DNA from: Siphonodentalium dalli
Taxonomy: Eukaryota; Mollusca; Scaphopoda; Gadilida; Siphonodentaliidae
Reading direction: 5' to 3'
Length of the DNA: 64,000 nt
Assembly: GCA_032622095.1 (NCBI GenBank)
Contig: CP136061.1
Location: 61,941,127 to 62,005,126 of the forward strand
The translations under genes were made by a program, and so were the position numbers. The notes under the pieces are model-generated. The model did not search any database. It was not told where the DNA came from and worked only from the letters and a program-made list of their open reading frames with translations. Each line of letters begins with the position of its first letter. Position 1 is the first letter of the stretch. This document shows, in pieces, positions 23,563 to 35,810 of the stretch.

Positions 23563-24976
23563 ATTACGAATATCAAATAGTAGTCGTAAATTGTACGGAT
23601 GGCACAAAAGCTTTTCGCAGAATTGACGACTATATATACAAGTTCGTTTGTGGGAAAATCGGCCATTCAAACTTCTTGCCACTCACATGTTAGTAAAACG
23701 ATATAGTTCTGTTTGGCCATTATATATACTCGTGACACTTAGCGCGTTGTGGTTCGTGCGTTTCTCGTGTTTCACCGCGACGAATGATTTGATTGCCAAT
23801 AAAAGAGAGGAATTGAGGCTACATGGCGATTACAACTTAAGGACGCAATCCATGAGTCAACTGTCACATTGAGGACAAGACACACGATCTGGAACTTATG
23901 TACTGTATGATGTATTTGTGAGTATTGTTGAGAACCCGAAACCATGACAATTGATACAAAGAACACAATTTCTAGTGACGTAGCCCTATTCGTAATTCTT
24001 ATTAGTAGTAGTTCATTGTGCGAAAGGCGTCTATTTGCGTGACAGATGCATACTTTGTCAAATCGCGATCCCTTTCAGTACAATGTGTCTGTTCCAGCAG
24101 AAACAAACACTGAAATGTAAACCAAAATGATGTACATGATAATTATAGTCATATTGAATTGATTTAAGGATTAATCTTAATTTCCTGATGTAATAATTAA
24201 TACATTGTATATAATTACTTTTTATAATTATACACTGTATAATTACATTTGGGCCGAATCACAAACATATAAATCGCGACGAATTTGATGTATTTATACC
24301 GTGTTGATGATTATACCATTGAAGATTATCGCTTATCATCACATGTCAGTAACAGTATCAAAATAATGCATTTTCAGTTGGAAAATAGTAGGAACTTTAT
24401 AGTGAAGTCGCCCCGACGTCACTTATTGCCATGGCAAAATTCTTACACAGAACGTTCAATTCCGCCCTAATGTAATTATCGTATTTAAATACATTAGCTT
24501 TAAACTAATTATTGGTGGGGTGGGGGGGGGGGGGCTAAACGTGATCTATCTGAGTTATGTCCGTATCTTATTCATATGTGAGCAGGTGGTAACGGTAAGT
24601 CAACAGCCAGTTAAGTGTCCGTGTTTCCATTCTATTAAGCTTTTTTCTTCCGAAAACCCCGAGACACCTGGCACTCCCTGTGTATGAACCAATTGGGTGA
24701 GTCAATATATCTGGCTTGTTCAACTCTTATGTACTAAACAGGGATTTACTTCGCGTATTCGTTGTGGGGGAGTGACTAAACAGATGCTCTTGCGAGAGAG
24801 TTGTGTGTGAGTTATTCGGCCTAATTTTCTTTGATGCAAGTAATCTACCAAGAAAGAGCAATTTTCTGGTCCAGCCAGGATTGATTTAACTGCTCACACC
24901 CCTGATATCAGCACCTTGGAAGAGCTTGGGCCAACGGGGATTTAGTGTTATGTAAAAATGTTTTATATGATAAGTA
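23563..24976. other. Gene-free DNA
   Basis: No exon is recognised. A long G run lies at 24519-24533. The open frames at 23648-23872 and 24285-24470 have no recognisable domain. Confidence 0.4.
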
Positions 24977-25448
24977 TATATGTGACCCGCCATATCAAAT
25001 CCAGTCGTAAGTCGGGATTTTTTTTACCCTGTGCCAATGCATTCTCTTATATAATTATGCGAGTCGACCATAGGTCGCCTCGCATATATAAGATAATGCA
25101 TTGGCCTAACTATTTTTTACAATTTTAATAATTTGTTCTTGTATTCTGTAACAATTTTATAATTTCACCCATACAGAGCCCCAGACAAACATGAGCAGAC
25201 GACACTCTTCTATATGCTTCTATATATGTGTGGGGCTCCCTGCAGGGTAATGGATGTTTTTTATTTTATGTCCTAAAACTTGTAAGAAACATTTATTTAA
25301 AAAAAAATGATAAAAATTGTTAGGCCAATGCATTCTCTTATATATGCGAGGCGACCTATGGTCGACTCGCATATATAAGAGAATGCATTGGCACAGGGTA
25401 AAAAACATCCCGACTTACGACTGGATTTGATATGGCGGGTCACATATA
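24977..25448. mobile_element. MITE with TGTGACCCGCC ends and paired internal palindromes
   Basis: The terminal inverted repeats run more than 120 bp. They start TGTGACCCGCCATATC at 24981 and end with the inverse at 25444, flanked by TATA on each side, a possible target duplication. Each arm passes through GTCGTAAGTCGGGATNTTTT, then CCCTGTGCCAATGCATTCTC, into a palindrome centred on ACCATAGGT or ACCTATGGT (about 25031-25106 and 25323-25393). The same palindrome is the core of the piggyBac-like MITE at 11611-11910, although the outer ends differ completely. Confidence 0.75.
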
Positions 25449-25777
25449 TGCTAACTAACTGTTTCTAGGCCGAGAGTAAATAAGTAACATATTACAAAGC
25501 TCATGCGCATTGAAATTTAATATCAAATTACTGTTATTTTCTTTTCTTGAATTGGTTCCTTATTATGAGCCTACATGTTGCAGATGCATCGGACTAAGTT
25601 TAACGTCGGGTTGGATCTAAGAATATAACAGCCTGATGGTTGATGGTGTGCATGACAACAATCATCCTACCGGTCTTCGCGCCGTCCGCCTGGTAACTGT
25701 GTAATTTGATTGCATGCTCAGCTCGCCGAATCAGCTAGCTACTGAACGGACATAAACGCCCACTTGGACCCGATTTA

Positions 25778-26121
25778 GCTGGACCGTCAATGTAGGCTTA
25801 AACCAGGGTTAAACTGGAGATGGTGAATCCAGCCTCTGAGTTTAAACAAGGTTCAAACATGAATACAGCTGTGTCATATATAGTAAATATAAGGCTTACA
25901 TGCATGCAGTTTCCGTACATCAGAGTTAAGTTAAACCTGCATGGTGTTTGGAAACTTCTAAGATTAAACCGTCGTTTGACCACTGAAACCATAGTCTAAA
26001 CTCGAGACCACAGGTCTAAGTGACGCATTCGTCATATCTGGATTAAACTCGGTCCAGCATGTTTAGTAGTAATGTTGCGCTTTTTTAACTTTAAACAGAC
26101 TAAACCATTCGACGGTCCAGC
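25778..26121. mobile_element. Small inverted-repeat element with GCTGGACCGTC ends
   Basis: GCTGGACCGTC (25778-25788) is mirrored by GACGGTCCAGC (26111-26121). Adjacent inner sequence (AATG followed by TTTA/TTAAAC motifs) is also loosely inverted. The interior is dense in TTTAAAC/GTTTAA motifs. No target duplication is visible. Confidence 0.5.
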
Positions 26122-27924
26122 AACACGGGGTTTAGTGATGCTATAGTGAGGCTAGACACGAGAAGACAAATCCGTCTTTATAGGATCGCGGTTTACAATT
26201 GGTACAGTCGGTCCAATGGGTGGACCTGTAAATATTCCCGATTGACGGCGTTTCTAATGTGAGAGTGACGGCTTGGGTGTATCCGAAATACCGATTTTGT
26301 TATACTGAAATTGCTATTTGTTGGAAAATGTCAAACCATAGAGCGTGTTACGTTGGGAAATTCCCTATAGTTGGAAAGTTTTATAATACAATTTAGAAAA
26401 TTCAGACTAAAGACATACCATCTCTTCTCTGTAAGGTGACGTTTATGGTACTCATAAATCAACAGTATCCCAGCGAAGTAGCTGGCCATGGCGATTTCAC
26501 ATTCCAACATTGCAAGTGCTATTATTTTGACTGGCCTAACCAACCGCGCTCTTAACATATTGTAAACAGCTCAGTGCCTTCAGCAATCACACAAAACCGC
26601 TGTCGTACATTGGTCACTACTACCCTGATTTGTTAACCGTTTTGGCAAATTTGCAGTTGGCATTTTTGCAGTTTGCCGTTCACATTTTCCAGCTTATGGA
26701 CGTAAACTGAAATGCCTTCGAAGTTCGAAGTGGGTTCATTCAAACTAACATTCAAATCTGTAAAACAACAATAATAACAAATACATGAAAAAATATATTG
26801 ATTTTCTTCTTATTTCCATTATTAACTCTCCAACGATGAGATGTCGCATGTCAAAACCATTATTATGTCAACATTAATGTTACAGAGGAATTACCGATAA
26901 AAGTCAAATTAGTCCAATAAGATACAAAGTTTGATCGAATCTTGACAGTAAACATCGGAAAAGTTAAAATTACTGAAAAATATTCAGAAAATCATATTCA
27001 AACTAAATATTTGAACTGCATGACCACACTTTTAGTGATCTGTGTTGATAAATCACTGTAACTGTCAGTTATGTTTAAATAACACGTTTCAACACGTGAC
27101 ATTTCGTTATTGGAGAACAAGCAATAGCATTATCCCATCGCCATTAGTCACTAATGAATATAAGAACAAAGGTGATCTATATCTCCATGTTTTTCTTAGT
27201 GGTGATGTCGTACAGACTATTCTGCACATTTACCCACTGCGAGTGCCCTGTGTTCATGTAATAAGGCCTGGCAATTAACAGTGAATTCAATATTTTGATT
27301 ATAGTCCCAACATTCCTGCTGTAATTACATGTAAGCCAAAACAGTGAAGATTGTTCATGACGTATTTGATGTGGTCGTCTTCAGTCAGCAGCGATACGTC
27401 AAAGAAAGATCCGATTATTGTTCATCGGTACCTACAATGGCCCCCACGAATTCCAGGACACGAGCATGTGGCGAGAGAATATATAGTGCTATGTAGCACA
27501 AATTCAGAGGCCAATTGGCATTGATTACTGACAATGAATCTAAGACTCTGACTGGTTCGCATTAGTTCCACATGGCACTATTTATACCAGAGTGTCAGTA
27601 AGATTTACCCTGCAGTTTATTGCTTGCGGTACCGGAGTCAGGACTAGATAGATACTAACCAATTCCCAGAGGATATGCATGCATGCGTATCGAATGCCAA
27701 AAACATACTCCCATGTCTACCAATTGTGGGTCGGAGCTCATACATGTGGTGATCATCTCAAATCTTTTGTCCAGTTTCTTTGCTGAAAGCATACTGCGTA
27801 CCGATCGTATTCCAAATGCTTTCTGACCATGACTGCTCGTGTGGTTCAGATATTTCTGGTATCATGCACATTTCTTGTAAACATGTTTACGAGATGATGT
27901 CTTGAACTGCGTAATTGGTTTTTA
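26122..27924. other. Gene-free DNA
   Basis: I find no recognisable exon, RNA gene or repeat family. The open frames at 26331-26558 and 27042-27278 lack domains and good context. Confidence 0.4.
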
Positions 27925-28835
27925 GTCGAGTTTTTCAAAAACTCGACTTATGGTTTGACGAGGGACGGTTGGCGGGCGGGTGGCGGGCGGGCGACGGCGG
28001 CGACGGCGGGCGGACCTAAAGAATGCCTTATCACTTTGACATTTGTGAACGGATTCAAAAAAAAATTGGTATGTCAGTTGCTCCCAATGACTGTTTACTG
28101 CCTGTAGAAAATGGGTCACGTCCGAACTTTTTGACAAGAGGTATCCATCTTTGATGACTTTTTTGCAATTTTATCACCTGTTAGCGCGATAACTCAATCA
28201 AATATTAACTAATTATAACCATATTTGATATATGAGTCTCTTGCAACAACATCTCGGACGAGTTCGAAAACCAGGTTTGTCGGAATTTTTTCCCAGGAGT
28301 TATGTGCCTTGATTTGTCTATTTTTAGCATTTTTTTCACCGTTAGCGCGATAACTGAATAAAATATTAACTGATTCAAACCATATTTGATATGAGTCTCT
28401 TGCAACAATATATCGGACGAGTTCGAAAACCAGGTTTGTCGGAATTTTTTCCCAGGAGTTATGTGCTTAGCATTTTTTTCACCGTTAGCGCGATAACTCA
28501 ATCAAATATTAACTGATTCAAACCATATTTGATATATGAGTCTCTTGCAACAATATCTCGGACGAGTTCGAAAACCAGGTTTGTCCAAATTTTTCCCCCG
28601 GAGTTATGGACCTTAGTTTGTCTATTTTTAGCTTGTTTTTCACTGTTAGCGCGATAACTCAATTAAATATTAACTGATTCAAAAACCGCTAGCGCGATAA
28701 CTCAATTAAATATTAACTGATTCAAACCATATTTGGTATATAAGTCTCTTGCAACAATATCTCGGACGAGTTGGCCTTGTGTGGGCCTTATTGCCAAGTT
28801 ATTGGCAGAAGTTTTTTTCGACTGCCAATAAACTC
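27925..28835. mobile_element. GTCGAG hairpin element with tandem repeats
   Basis: It starts with a near-perfect hairpin, GTCGAGTTTTTC/GAAAAACTCGAC (27926-27949), followed by a GGCGGGCGGGCG-rich block. It ends near 28820-28835 with CCAATAAACTCGACA, an inverted relative of the start. Between them are tandem units (28140-28790) sharing GTTAGCGCGATAACT, CATATTTGATATATGAGTCT and CGGACGAGTTCGAAAACCAG, with periods near 145-160 bp and one 42-bp short duplication at about 28645-28710. No coding is recognised. Confidence 0.6.
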
Positions 28836-29030
28836 GACATATATAGCATCTAAGATGCGTACCCCTTGTTTAGCCTTGGCTGTCAGGATGTCACGAATGT
28901 CCTCAAATATCCTAGCGATGTTTTTTGTTTTGTTCAAACCGACAGTAGATACATGTATTACATTCCCCATTTTACACATAGAGTCTCTGAATAGTGTTCC
29001 TTCCGAACACAAAGTTGTGTGTGTAAAAAG
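28788..29030 (-). other. Unrecognised open stretch
   Basis: The frame on the minus strand contains KTKNIARIFEDIRDILTAKA followed by KQGVRILDAIYVEF, which is compositionally protein-like. It runs directly into the right end of the GTCGAG hairpin element. I do not recognise it, and no splice context is convincing. It may be a fragment of a transposon open frame. Confidence 0.2.
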
Positions 29031-29111
29031 AATATAAAAAAAACCCTTTGAAATGTCACTGGCTGCACCAACGTGAGATTTGAGCTTACCCTGCCTCTTT
29101 TCGTCATATTC

Positions 29112-29690
29112 TGCCCGATTATGAGCACAGGCCCCTGATGAAAAAATACAAGATATACCAATATCAGTGACAAGGTTCTCAAGTCCGATTTTTTGGAAAA
29201 AAACACCATCTAAATTTTGCAAAATTTATTGGAAATTTGGGAGTAAAACGGTCGTCAGAGTCCCTAATTTCCTCAATAGTTCTAAAAAATTGTCAACTCA
29301 GCCAAGATATGCCCCAGTGTATAGTATAGGGCATACAATTTCCTCTCGTTTGATATATACGGAGTAAATTGACGCGAAGTCGACATATCGTCCGGGGAAT
29401 TCGCAAGTTCGGCAATTGTGATCGTAATAATTGAATTGTATCCGTGTATAATCACTACTTATCGGACAGGGATATTGATGACCTCTTTTTTATTGTGACT
29501 GAGTTGAATGATTTTCATAATCTATGAGGAATATGATAGATGGTGTGTTTTTCTCAAAATCGGACTTGTGAAGCCTGTTACTGCATGGTATATTGGTATT
29601 TTGGTATATCTGGTATGTTTCCACCAGTATAATATATATTGGTATATCTGGTATTTTTCCCCAGGGGCCTGTGATTATGATAAATTCCAC
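29112..29690. repeat. Foldback pair of about 105-155-bp arms
   Basis: The left arm (29112-29217: ACAGGCCCCTGATG, AGATATACCAATATCAG, AAGTCCGATTTTTTGG) is inverted in the right arm (about 29535-29690: AAATCGGACTTGTGAAGCC, CCCAGGGGCCTGTG). The right arm has an extra internal duplication of GGTATATCTGGTAT. Confidence 0.65.
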
Positions 29691-29882
29691 ACGCGCATTA
29701 CGAAACAATGAATACCTCACATTAGTTTAGTTTAAACATATTTATTCGCCACATATGCATGGAAGTAATACATACATTCGAAGAACAAGTGTGAACCACC
29801 TATATGATTACCATAAACTCAAGTGAAAAAATTTACATGCAATAAACAATATTATATGATTATGCGTGTATAATTGTATTCT

Positions 29883-29883
29883 G

Positions 29884-29917
<34 letters not shown>

Positions 29918-29935
29918 GCTGCTGCTGCTGATTTT
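29883..29935. repeat. (GTT)n(GCT)n trinucleotide microsatellite
   Basis: About eleven GTT units are followed by four GCT units. Confidence 0.9.
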
Positions 29936-31344
29936 CTCTCGCAACTTGATCGAGTTATAGGAATCGAAAGTTTCTGCACGCTAGGAGGCTGTGGTCATCC
30001 ATACCAAACAAATATAAAAGGAATAATAAATATCAAGTTCCAATAAGACTTTTGTTGACAGAATTATTATTTTGTCCAAAAAAACACAGAACGTTTGAGT
30101 GTCGTGTTAATTTGCTTGGTCTATGTTATTTGGTGCATTGATATTAGGCTGCAGAAAGATGACTTTCGAAAACGTCATCGAAAACGTCATCTTCTATTAA
30201 AAGCCCATTTTAAATGTTCTCATCCTGGGATTTGTCTCTTCAAATTTTGGACAGCCTTGAAGATTTCTTCCTTATCGGAATTTGCTCAGCTTGGATCTCC
30301 AAAAACTGAAGTTTTCAATGAATGGAAATTGAATCGTAATAGTTTGTTCTCCAAGTTAGTTCTTGGAATAGTGTGCATTCGGGATATGAACCGTGACACA
30401 GCATGCAAAACGACGCGTCATACCGCTTTGAATGAGACCCCAAAACCATCAAAAAATAAAACAGTTTCAGAAAAAAAGGATTAATCTTGAACACAGCATC
30501 ATTGTTCGAATGCTTCTTCCTGTTGTCAACATTCACACCAAATGTCAATGAAATGCAGCGGCAAAGAAGGTGAGACATCTGCGTAGACTGGCACCAAATT
30601 ATACGTTCTCAGATAATATTAACCCCAGAGCTGAAATTGTAAACATCATTAGGCTGAACATCCTTATCAAGTTTATTTGAGATCAAACACATCTAATCCA
30701 TGGTTGATGTTAGTAACGGGTGGCCAGGCTAGTGTACGGCCGAAGAACCGGCCTCGTGCATCCAGTTTAACCAAAATTATCTTTGCATGATACATTATAT
30801 ATACTGGTATATATATATACTGTGCCAACTTTTGAAGACGTATAGCAACACTAGACATAACGCGGACAACTTCAACAGACATTGCTCATTTCAAATCCAA
30901 CTCCTAAATAAGTAATTTGAAAGGAGGTACGACATTATAGCATGATAAATACACGAAATACAGACCAACAAGCTTTATATAAATACTCTGAAGAAAACAA
31001 ACTTGCCAATATCTTTGCAAATCTATCTGTTTTCAATGATTTCCCAACACATGCAAAATGGGATACACGCTCTTTATTTATACCATATCAGGAATAAACT
31101 AACAGGGCATGTTCTTTATAGTTCCTGAATTATCTATTATATTAATTGAATAAGATTTCCTTTGTCATAAACGTATTTACCATATCAGGAACCGGACCGT
31201 GGTTTAATAAAAACGAGTTTGTCATACCCCCTCCATATTTGTATGTGGAATATACGCGGGATCAGGCTATGTCTATAAGCTGAATTTATATACGTGTGTG
31301 GACTTTTAATGGTTCAGAACGAGTAACGGAAGTTATTATGTCCC
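29936..31344. other. Gene-free DNA
   Basis: The longest open frame (30095-30484, plus) has basic low-complexity content and no family signature. ACGCTCTTTATTTATACCATATCAGGAATA (31067-31096) resembles 56766-56794, a short dispersed repeat. Confidence 0.4.
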
Positions 31345-31680
31345 GACCCCCGTCTGTCTGTTTGGCCGTCCGAACATTGCTGCTTGTAACACGGTGTGAA
31401 TTATCGGATTTCGATTTCTCTGTCCTTTGGCATGGTGGCAGCAAATGAAGATTGGGGAAAATGATACAGACATACTACGGGTTTCGTCAATCAATTTTTA
31501 ACCGCCCATTCTGACTTGGACATTTGTGAATGTTATATCCGTACGCACATTTGAGCTTGTAACTCTGGTATGGATCGTCGGATTTGGTTGTGCTTTGGCA
31601 TGATGATAGTACGTCTTAGAGGATAGGATGTCCACGTGATATGGGTTTCGTCCATTTTTTTTTACTAGAGTTTCTTTCGA
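31345..31680. repeat. Diverged tandem pair of about 185 bp
   Basis: The pair shares GCTTGTAAC, ATNGTCGGATTTNG, CTTTGGCATGNTGNTAG and GGGTTTCGTC. The first unit begins with a CGTCTGTCTGTTTGGCCGTCC tract. This is the style of old molluscan interspersed repeats. Confidence 0.55.
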
Positions 31681-34600
31681 ACACAATTCATACAAATCTC
31701 CAAGTCTAACAAGGGCCTTGTTTGACCTACTACGCCACCTACAATGATCATCGGCGTCATGCAGTGCGTGTGCATGATTTGGTGATAGCAAAGCTCGTGG
31801 GAAAGAATACCGACTTACTGCAGATTTCTCGACAAGTCACGACTTAATTGCATGTAGCTGAATTTCTCATTGTTGCATGGTTTCGTGAAAAATTTCAACC
31901 AACGAATCTAAAACAATCACCAACAAAACTGCATTTTAAGTTAGTCGTCTGCTAATTACTATCAGAACAATTATTTGTTTGTGATTTTCGAGTGACATTT
32001 CGACGGAATTTGAATGGATATTACGCACGTTTTGACTTTTACTGCGCAGACGAGCAAGACTGATATGCTGGGTGACTTTTGCACCGAAACTATTAGAAGA
32101 TCAAGTCTTTTTTCGCGCTCTGGAGATCGTGTGTACCGGTAGCTTTTTGCACGAAACATGCGACAATGACCAATTCAGTAATACTGTGTCATAGATGTGT
32201 CAAATAAGCGATAAGCGACATAAAATCATTTCAGCTCTGCATATTATACCTTATTTAACTCACATACACCTTTGCGAATGAAGGGCGTTCGTTACTAGTC
32301 CTTCTTGTATCTCATTTATGTTTGGAAAGTTGGAAACAGCTGCTATAATACATGTCCGACTTCGGTAAGGGTTGTCATGGTATAGCAGCAGATAAAGTAT
32401 CTTCCGACCTATTTTTATTACCGACATCTCACACATAATATATATTACTAAATGCACGTTTCTTGAGCTAGGCTTGGGAATGAGGTGGGCCATTAACTGC
32501 TTTCGTCGTTTCACAGAGCTATAAACTATCGAAACGCTTTTTATTTTTACGTGTCAGACAAGAACTAAGAAAAAGCGCTCTTTATTACTCGATTGTGCCT
32601 AGAACATTTCACGTGCTATATTTGCAGTCGGTAAATGTGCAAAAAATACAAAAGTTTAAAATCATCAACACTATGAAGAACGTGGCGAATTGGATAAACT
32701 GTGTTCTTATATTCATAGGCAACATATCCTCATGAAAAAAGGATTCATATTGGACCTAACTATATATATATATTCACAAAGGTTCATATTGGTCTGATTT
32801 GAGTCTGAAATAAGCCCATAGTGCATGAGTTTATATCCGTTATTCCGTTGAAAGTCGTGTCGATGAAAAAAAAAAGGTAGACGAAAGCCACATGGCGGTT
32901 TGCGCTCCAAATTATACCTAATAATAGTTGCTTTTGAATTCCCCCCGGTATCTAAATAGGTTGATAATACTTGAATTATATATTTCTACGAACATCATAT
33001 GTCACAGAAAGACGCATTGAAGTTATAAAAACTATATTTTTGAAGACAATTTTCGGGCCCCAAAATAAAAAACCAAGGAAAAAAAACAGCAATTTGCATG
33101 GCATGGAACAGAAAAGAGCGTTCCGTGTTAGTCGATTCATGATATCGGAGAAATAAAGAGCGTTTGTTTCACTTATGTGCCAAAAAAAATGGAAACATCT
33201 GAAAATGGCTGTGACTATGAAGTCAGTACAGCAATAATTAGTGTATTTGTCAACCTTTCTTTTACCTCCTTCCAAATTACGTAGACAGAATATGGAATCT
33301 TGAATGAGCCATGTCAATTTAAGGGTCAGATGCACGTTTGGCCAAAATTTGCTGGTATTTCTAAATGGATTTTCTCAAAATCTGTCAGGAATTTATTTGT
33401 GAAAGTTGGTACAAGCGATTATTGTGATACAATATTTAAGAAACATCGAACAATTGGTTATTATAAACTCATTTAAATTACTTTTATGGCATGGACAATA
33501 TTTAAAATTTCACCGTTTTCAAGTACCAAAACGTCTGTAAATTAGATTTGTTTCAAAATTGCGGTCCATATATCCATGATATCATATCTGAAGATCATCA
33601 TGAGAGGAGACTTTCTTGATTCATGAAATTTTATGATTTTTTTCACTTAGAAAGACAACTACCCACAACTAATTTTCTATAATGAAAAATATGACTGAGA
33701 TGAGTTCTGGGTCATGGCTTCAATATCGGTTACATGTAATTTGTATGTGTTTATTTGGATGAGAGAATAAAGCATACATCCACCAAGTTAAAGCTGACCA
33801 CCATATCCCTCAGGCCTCAACACTATGACCTAATTTCAAGTTGATTGTGCACTGCTTGAGTGGACCACACTACATATCAACATTTGTTTTCATTGGCTGG
33901 AATATTTGCGATTGCTTTATTCTTCATTGTAATATATGGGGATATGACACTATATTATGCATATACAAATCTAACTCCACATAATTATACAAATGAAGCC
34001 TCCTCTCATGGAGCCAAGGCAATAAGCTGTTTGGTGATTGGAGTGTTGTGTGAAATTATTAATTATTCTCTAGCAGTTCTTTGTACCGAAAGGAACAACA
34101 ACGAAAATAATATGTTAAACCTCTCAAATGTACTAAAATCCATTGTTTTTGTCATCTCTTAATAGTTGCTCGGATTCTGCAAACAATGCAGATGATGATA
34201 TGTGGAATTCAAGATTTTTCGCCAAATAGATCCAGAGAAATTCTTTGTTAAAAATTACTTGCCATATTTGACTGTATCTATGTAAAACGTGCATCTAAGA
34301 TGGCCAATGTGGGCTTATTTAGTATGGAAACAGTCTCATATCTGACTGTTTTAAAAACAGCGTTTTATGTCTATATAAAGCGTATATTGAAGTTAAATAA
34401 TTCCAAGATGAGCTTATTTCGTTCATTAAAGTAATTATGTTCATCTTTTCACGAGAACAGGCTGCATTATACATGTAGGACTATTGATTGTTCTCCAATA
34501 AACAAATTTCATCCACGTGTTGAAACCATGGTTATGTAAACAAAACTGGCAGTTACATTTCAAAGTTTCAACTAATACCCGGCCTTATACTCCGCCTCAA

Positions 34601-34854
34601 ATTTGTTCCAATACAACACCACTGGACGCCGTTTTGGATAAACGCAAATGACAGTCAGTATCATGTGATAAAATAACGAGATTTGAAAAAAAAATAACAA
34701 CGAATGTTGTCGACGAGAAGCTTGCTGGTTATGGGCCCAATATGGGGTGTTCGATTGAATATCAGAATAAAGGATATCACATAACTCCATATCTCATAAT
34801 ATGTCAAATATAGCGAGTTATCGAAATATGAAATACAGTACCAGTCAAAAGAAG
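31681..34854. other. Gene-free AT-rich DNA
   Basis: No exon is recognised. The 100-residue open frame at 33860-34162 is hydrophobic, but its composition follows the local AT bias. AGATGCACGTTT (about 33328) recurs inverted at about 34290, possibly the ends of a decayed element. Confidence 0.4.
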
Positions 34855-35245
34855 TGGTATATTAAGCGTGCTATTGCAAGTGGAAACGCTTCAAAGCGCA
34901 CCGCTTGCGCTATACTATTGCAATATTTTGCGCTTAATATTGCGACATCTTGCGCTCAAACTTGTGACATTTAAAGCAAATTATTACTTCTATATTGTTT
35001 GGCATAAATAGAGACAATGTTTTAGATTTGTATGTAATTATAGTTGTAATAAATGCTATACGTACACTATATATATGTACACTATATGCACAGTATTTAT
35101 CTAATATAAATGTAACACTATCGGGTCTGTATGAATTTTTTTCGCGCTCAAAATTGCGACAATGCGCGCTTAATATCGCAATATTTTGCTCTTAATATCG
35201 TAATAATAAGCGCGTCAGATATTTGGTATTGCTCTATAATCGCGC
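34855..35245. repeat. Two blocks of degenerate short repeats (GCGCTTAATATTGCGAC type)
   Basis: Blocks at about 34862-34975 and 35140-35245 are dense in variants of GCGCTTAATATYGCRA, TTGCGCTCAAA and GCAATATTTTGC. They are separated by about 165 bp of AT-rich DNA. The period is loose, about 20 bp. Confidence 0.6.
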
Positions 35246-35269
35246 CTTTTTCGAATTTTTGCAATTTAG

Positions 35270-35810
35270 GGATTATTTGTGATCGTCTCCGTCAATATGA
35301 ACAATACTGAGCGCACAACGTTGAAAAATATTATAGAGAAAGAAAAAAAACTATTGTTCGATCGGTCCAGAAACATGCCTATATGTGAGCGTATATGAGC
35401 GAGGTCATGGTCAAGGTCAAGGACATGGTCGCACGTGAAATTGGACCCGCCCATATTGTTCTCGGTATCAAAGTAGGCATATACATACCAAATTTGAGTC
35501 GGATCGGTCAAGCAGTTTTCGAGTCTATACCACACATACATACATGCATACATATGTCAGACAGAAGTTCCAAAATATATAATAGACGTGACAACGAAAA
35601 AGCGAAATATGAAATACAGCGAAATATCAGAATAAAAAAATGCAGCGAAATGGCGAAATAGAGCGAAATATAGAAATAGGAATTTGTTATTATTAACGAA
35701 ATAACGGAGATATTTGAAGAAGAGTGTTTAACGAAATAACGGAAATATTTGAAGAATATTGTGGTGTTGCAATTTCCTTCATAAAAATCTCCGTTATTTC
35801 GTCAAAGTAC
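35270..35810. repeat. Interspersed repeat with GGTCAAGGTCAAGG and GCGAAAT tracts
   Basis: About 35395-35560 reads like a widespread invertebrate repeat (AAGGTCAAGGACATGGTCGC, ACATACATACATGCATACATA). It is followed by GCGAAATA-rich text (35600-35670) and an inverted pair, AACGAAATAACGGAGAT (35696) against ATCTCCGTTATTTCGT (about 35787-35802). Confidence 0.5.

Noticed and set aside
30095-30484. 129-residue open frame on the plus strand
   Set aside because: No domain or coding-like codon pattern; basic low-complexity content in repeat-rich DNA.
33860-34162. Hydrophobic 100-residue open frame, possible membrane protein
   Set aside because: Composition follows local AT bias, with no recognisable domain, no splice sites and no conserved motif.
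33327-34300. Possible transposon with AGATGCACGTTT ends
   Set aside because: Only about 12 inverted bases match and no target duplication is visible.
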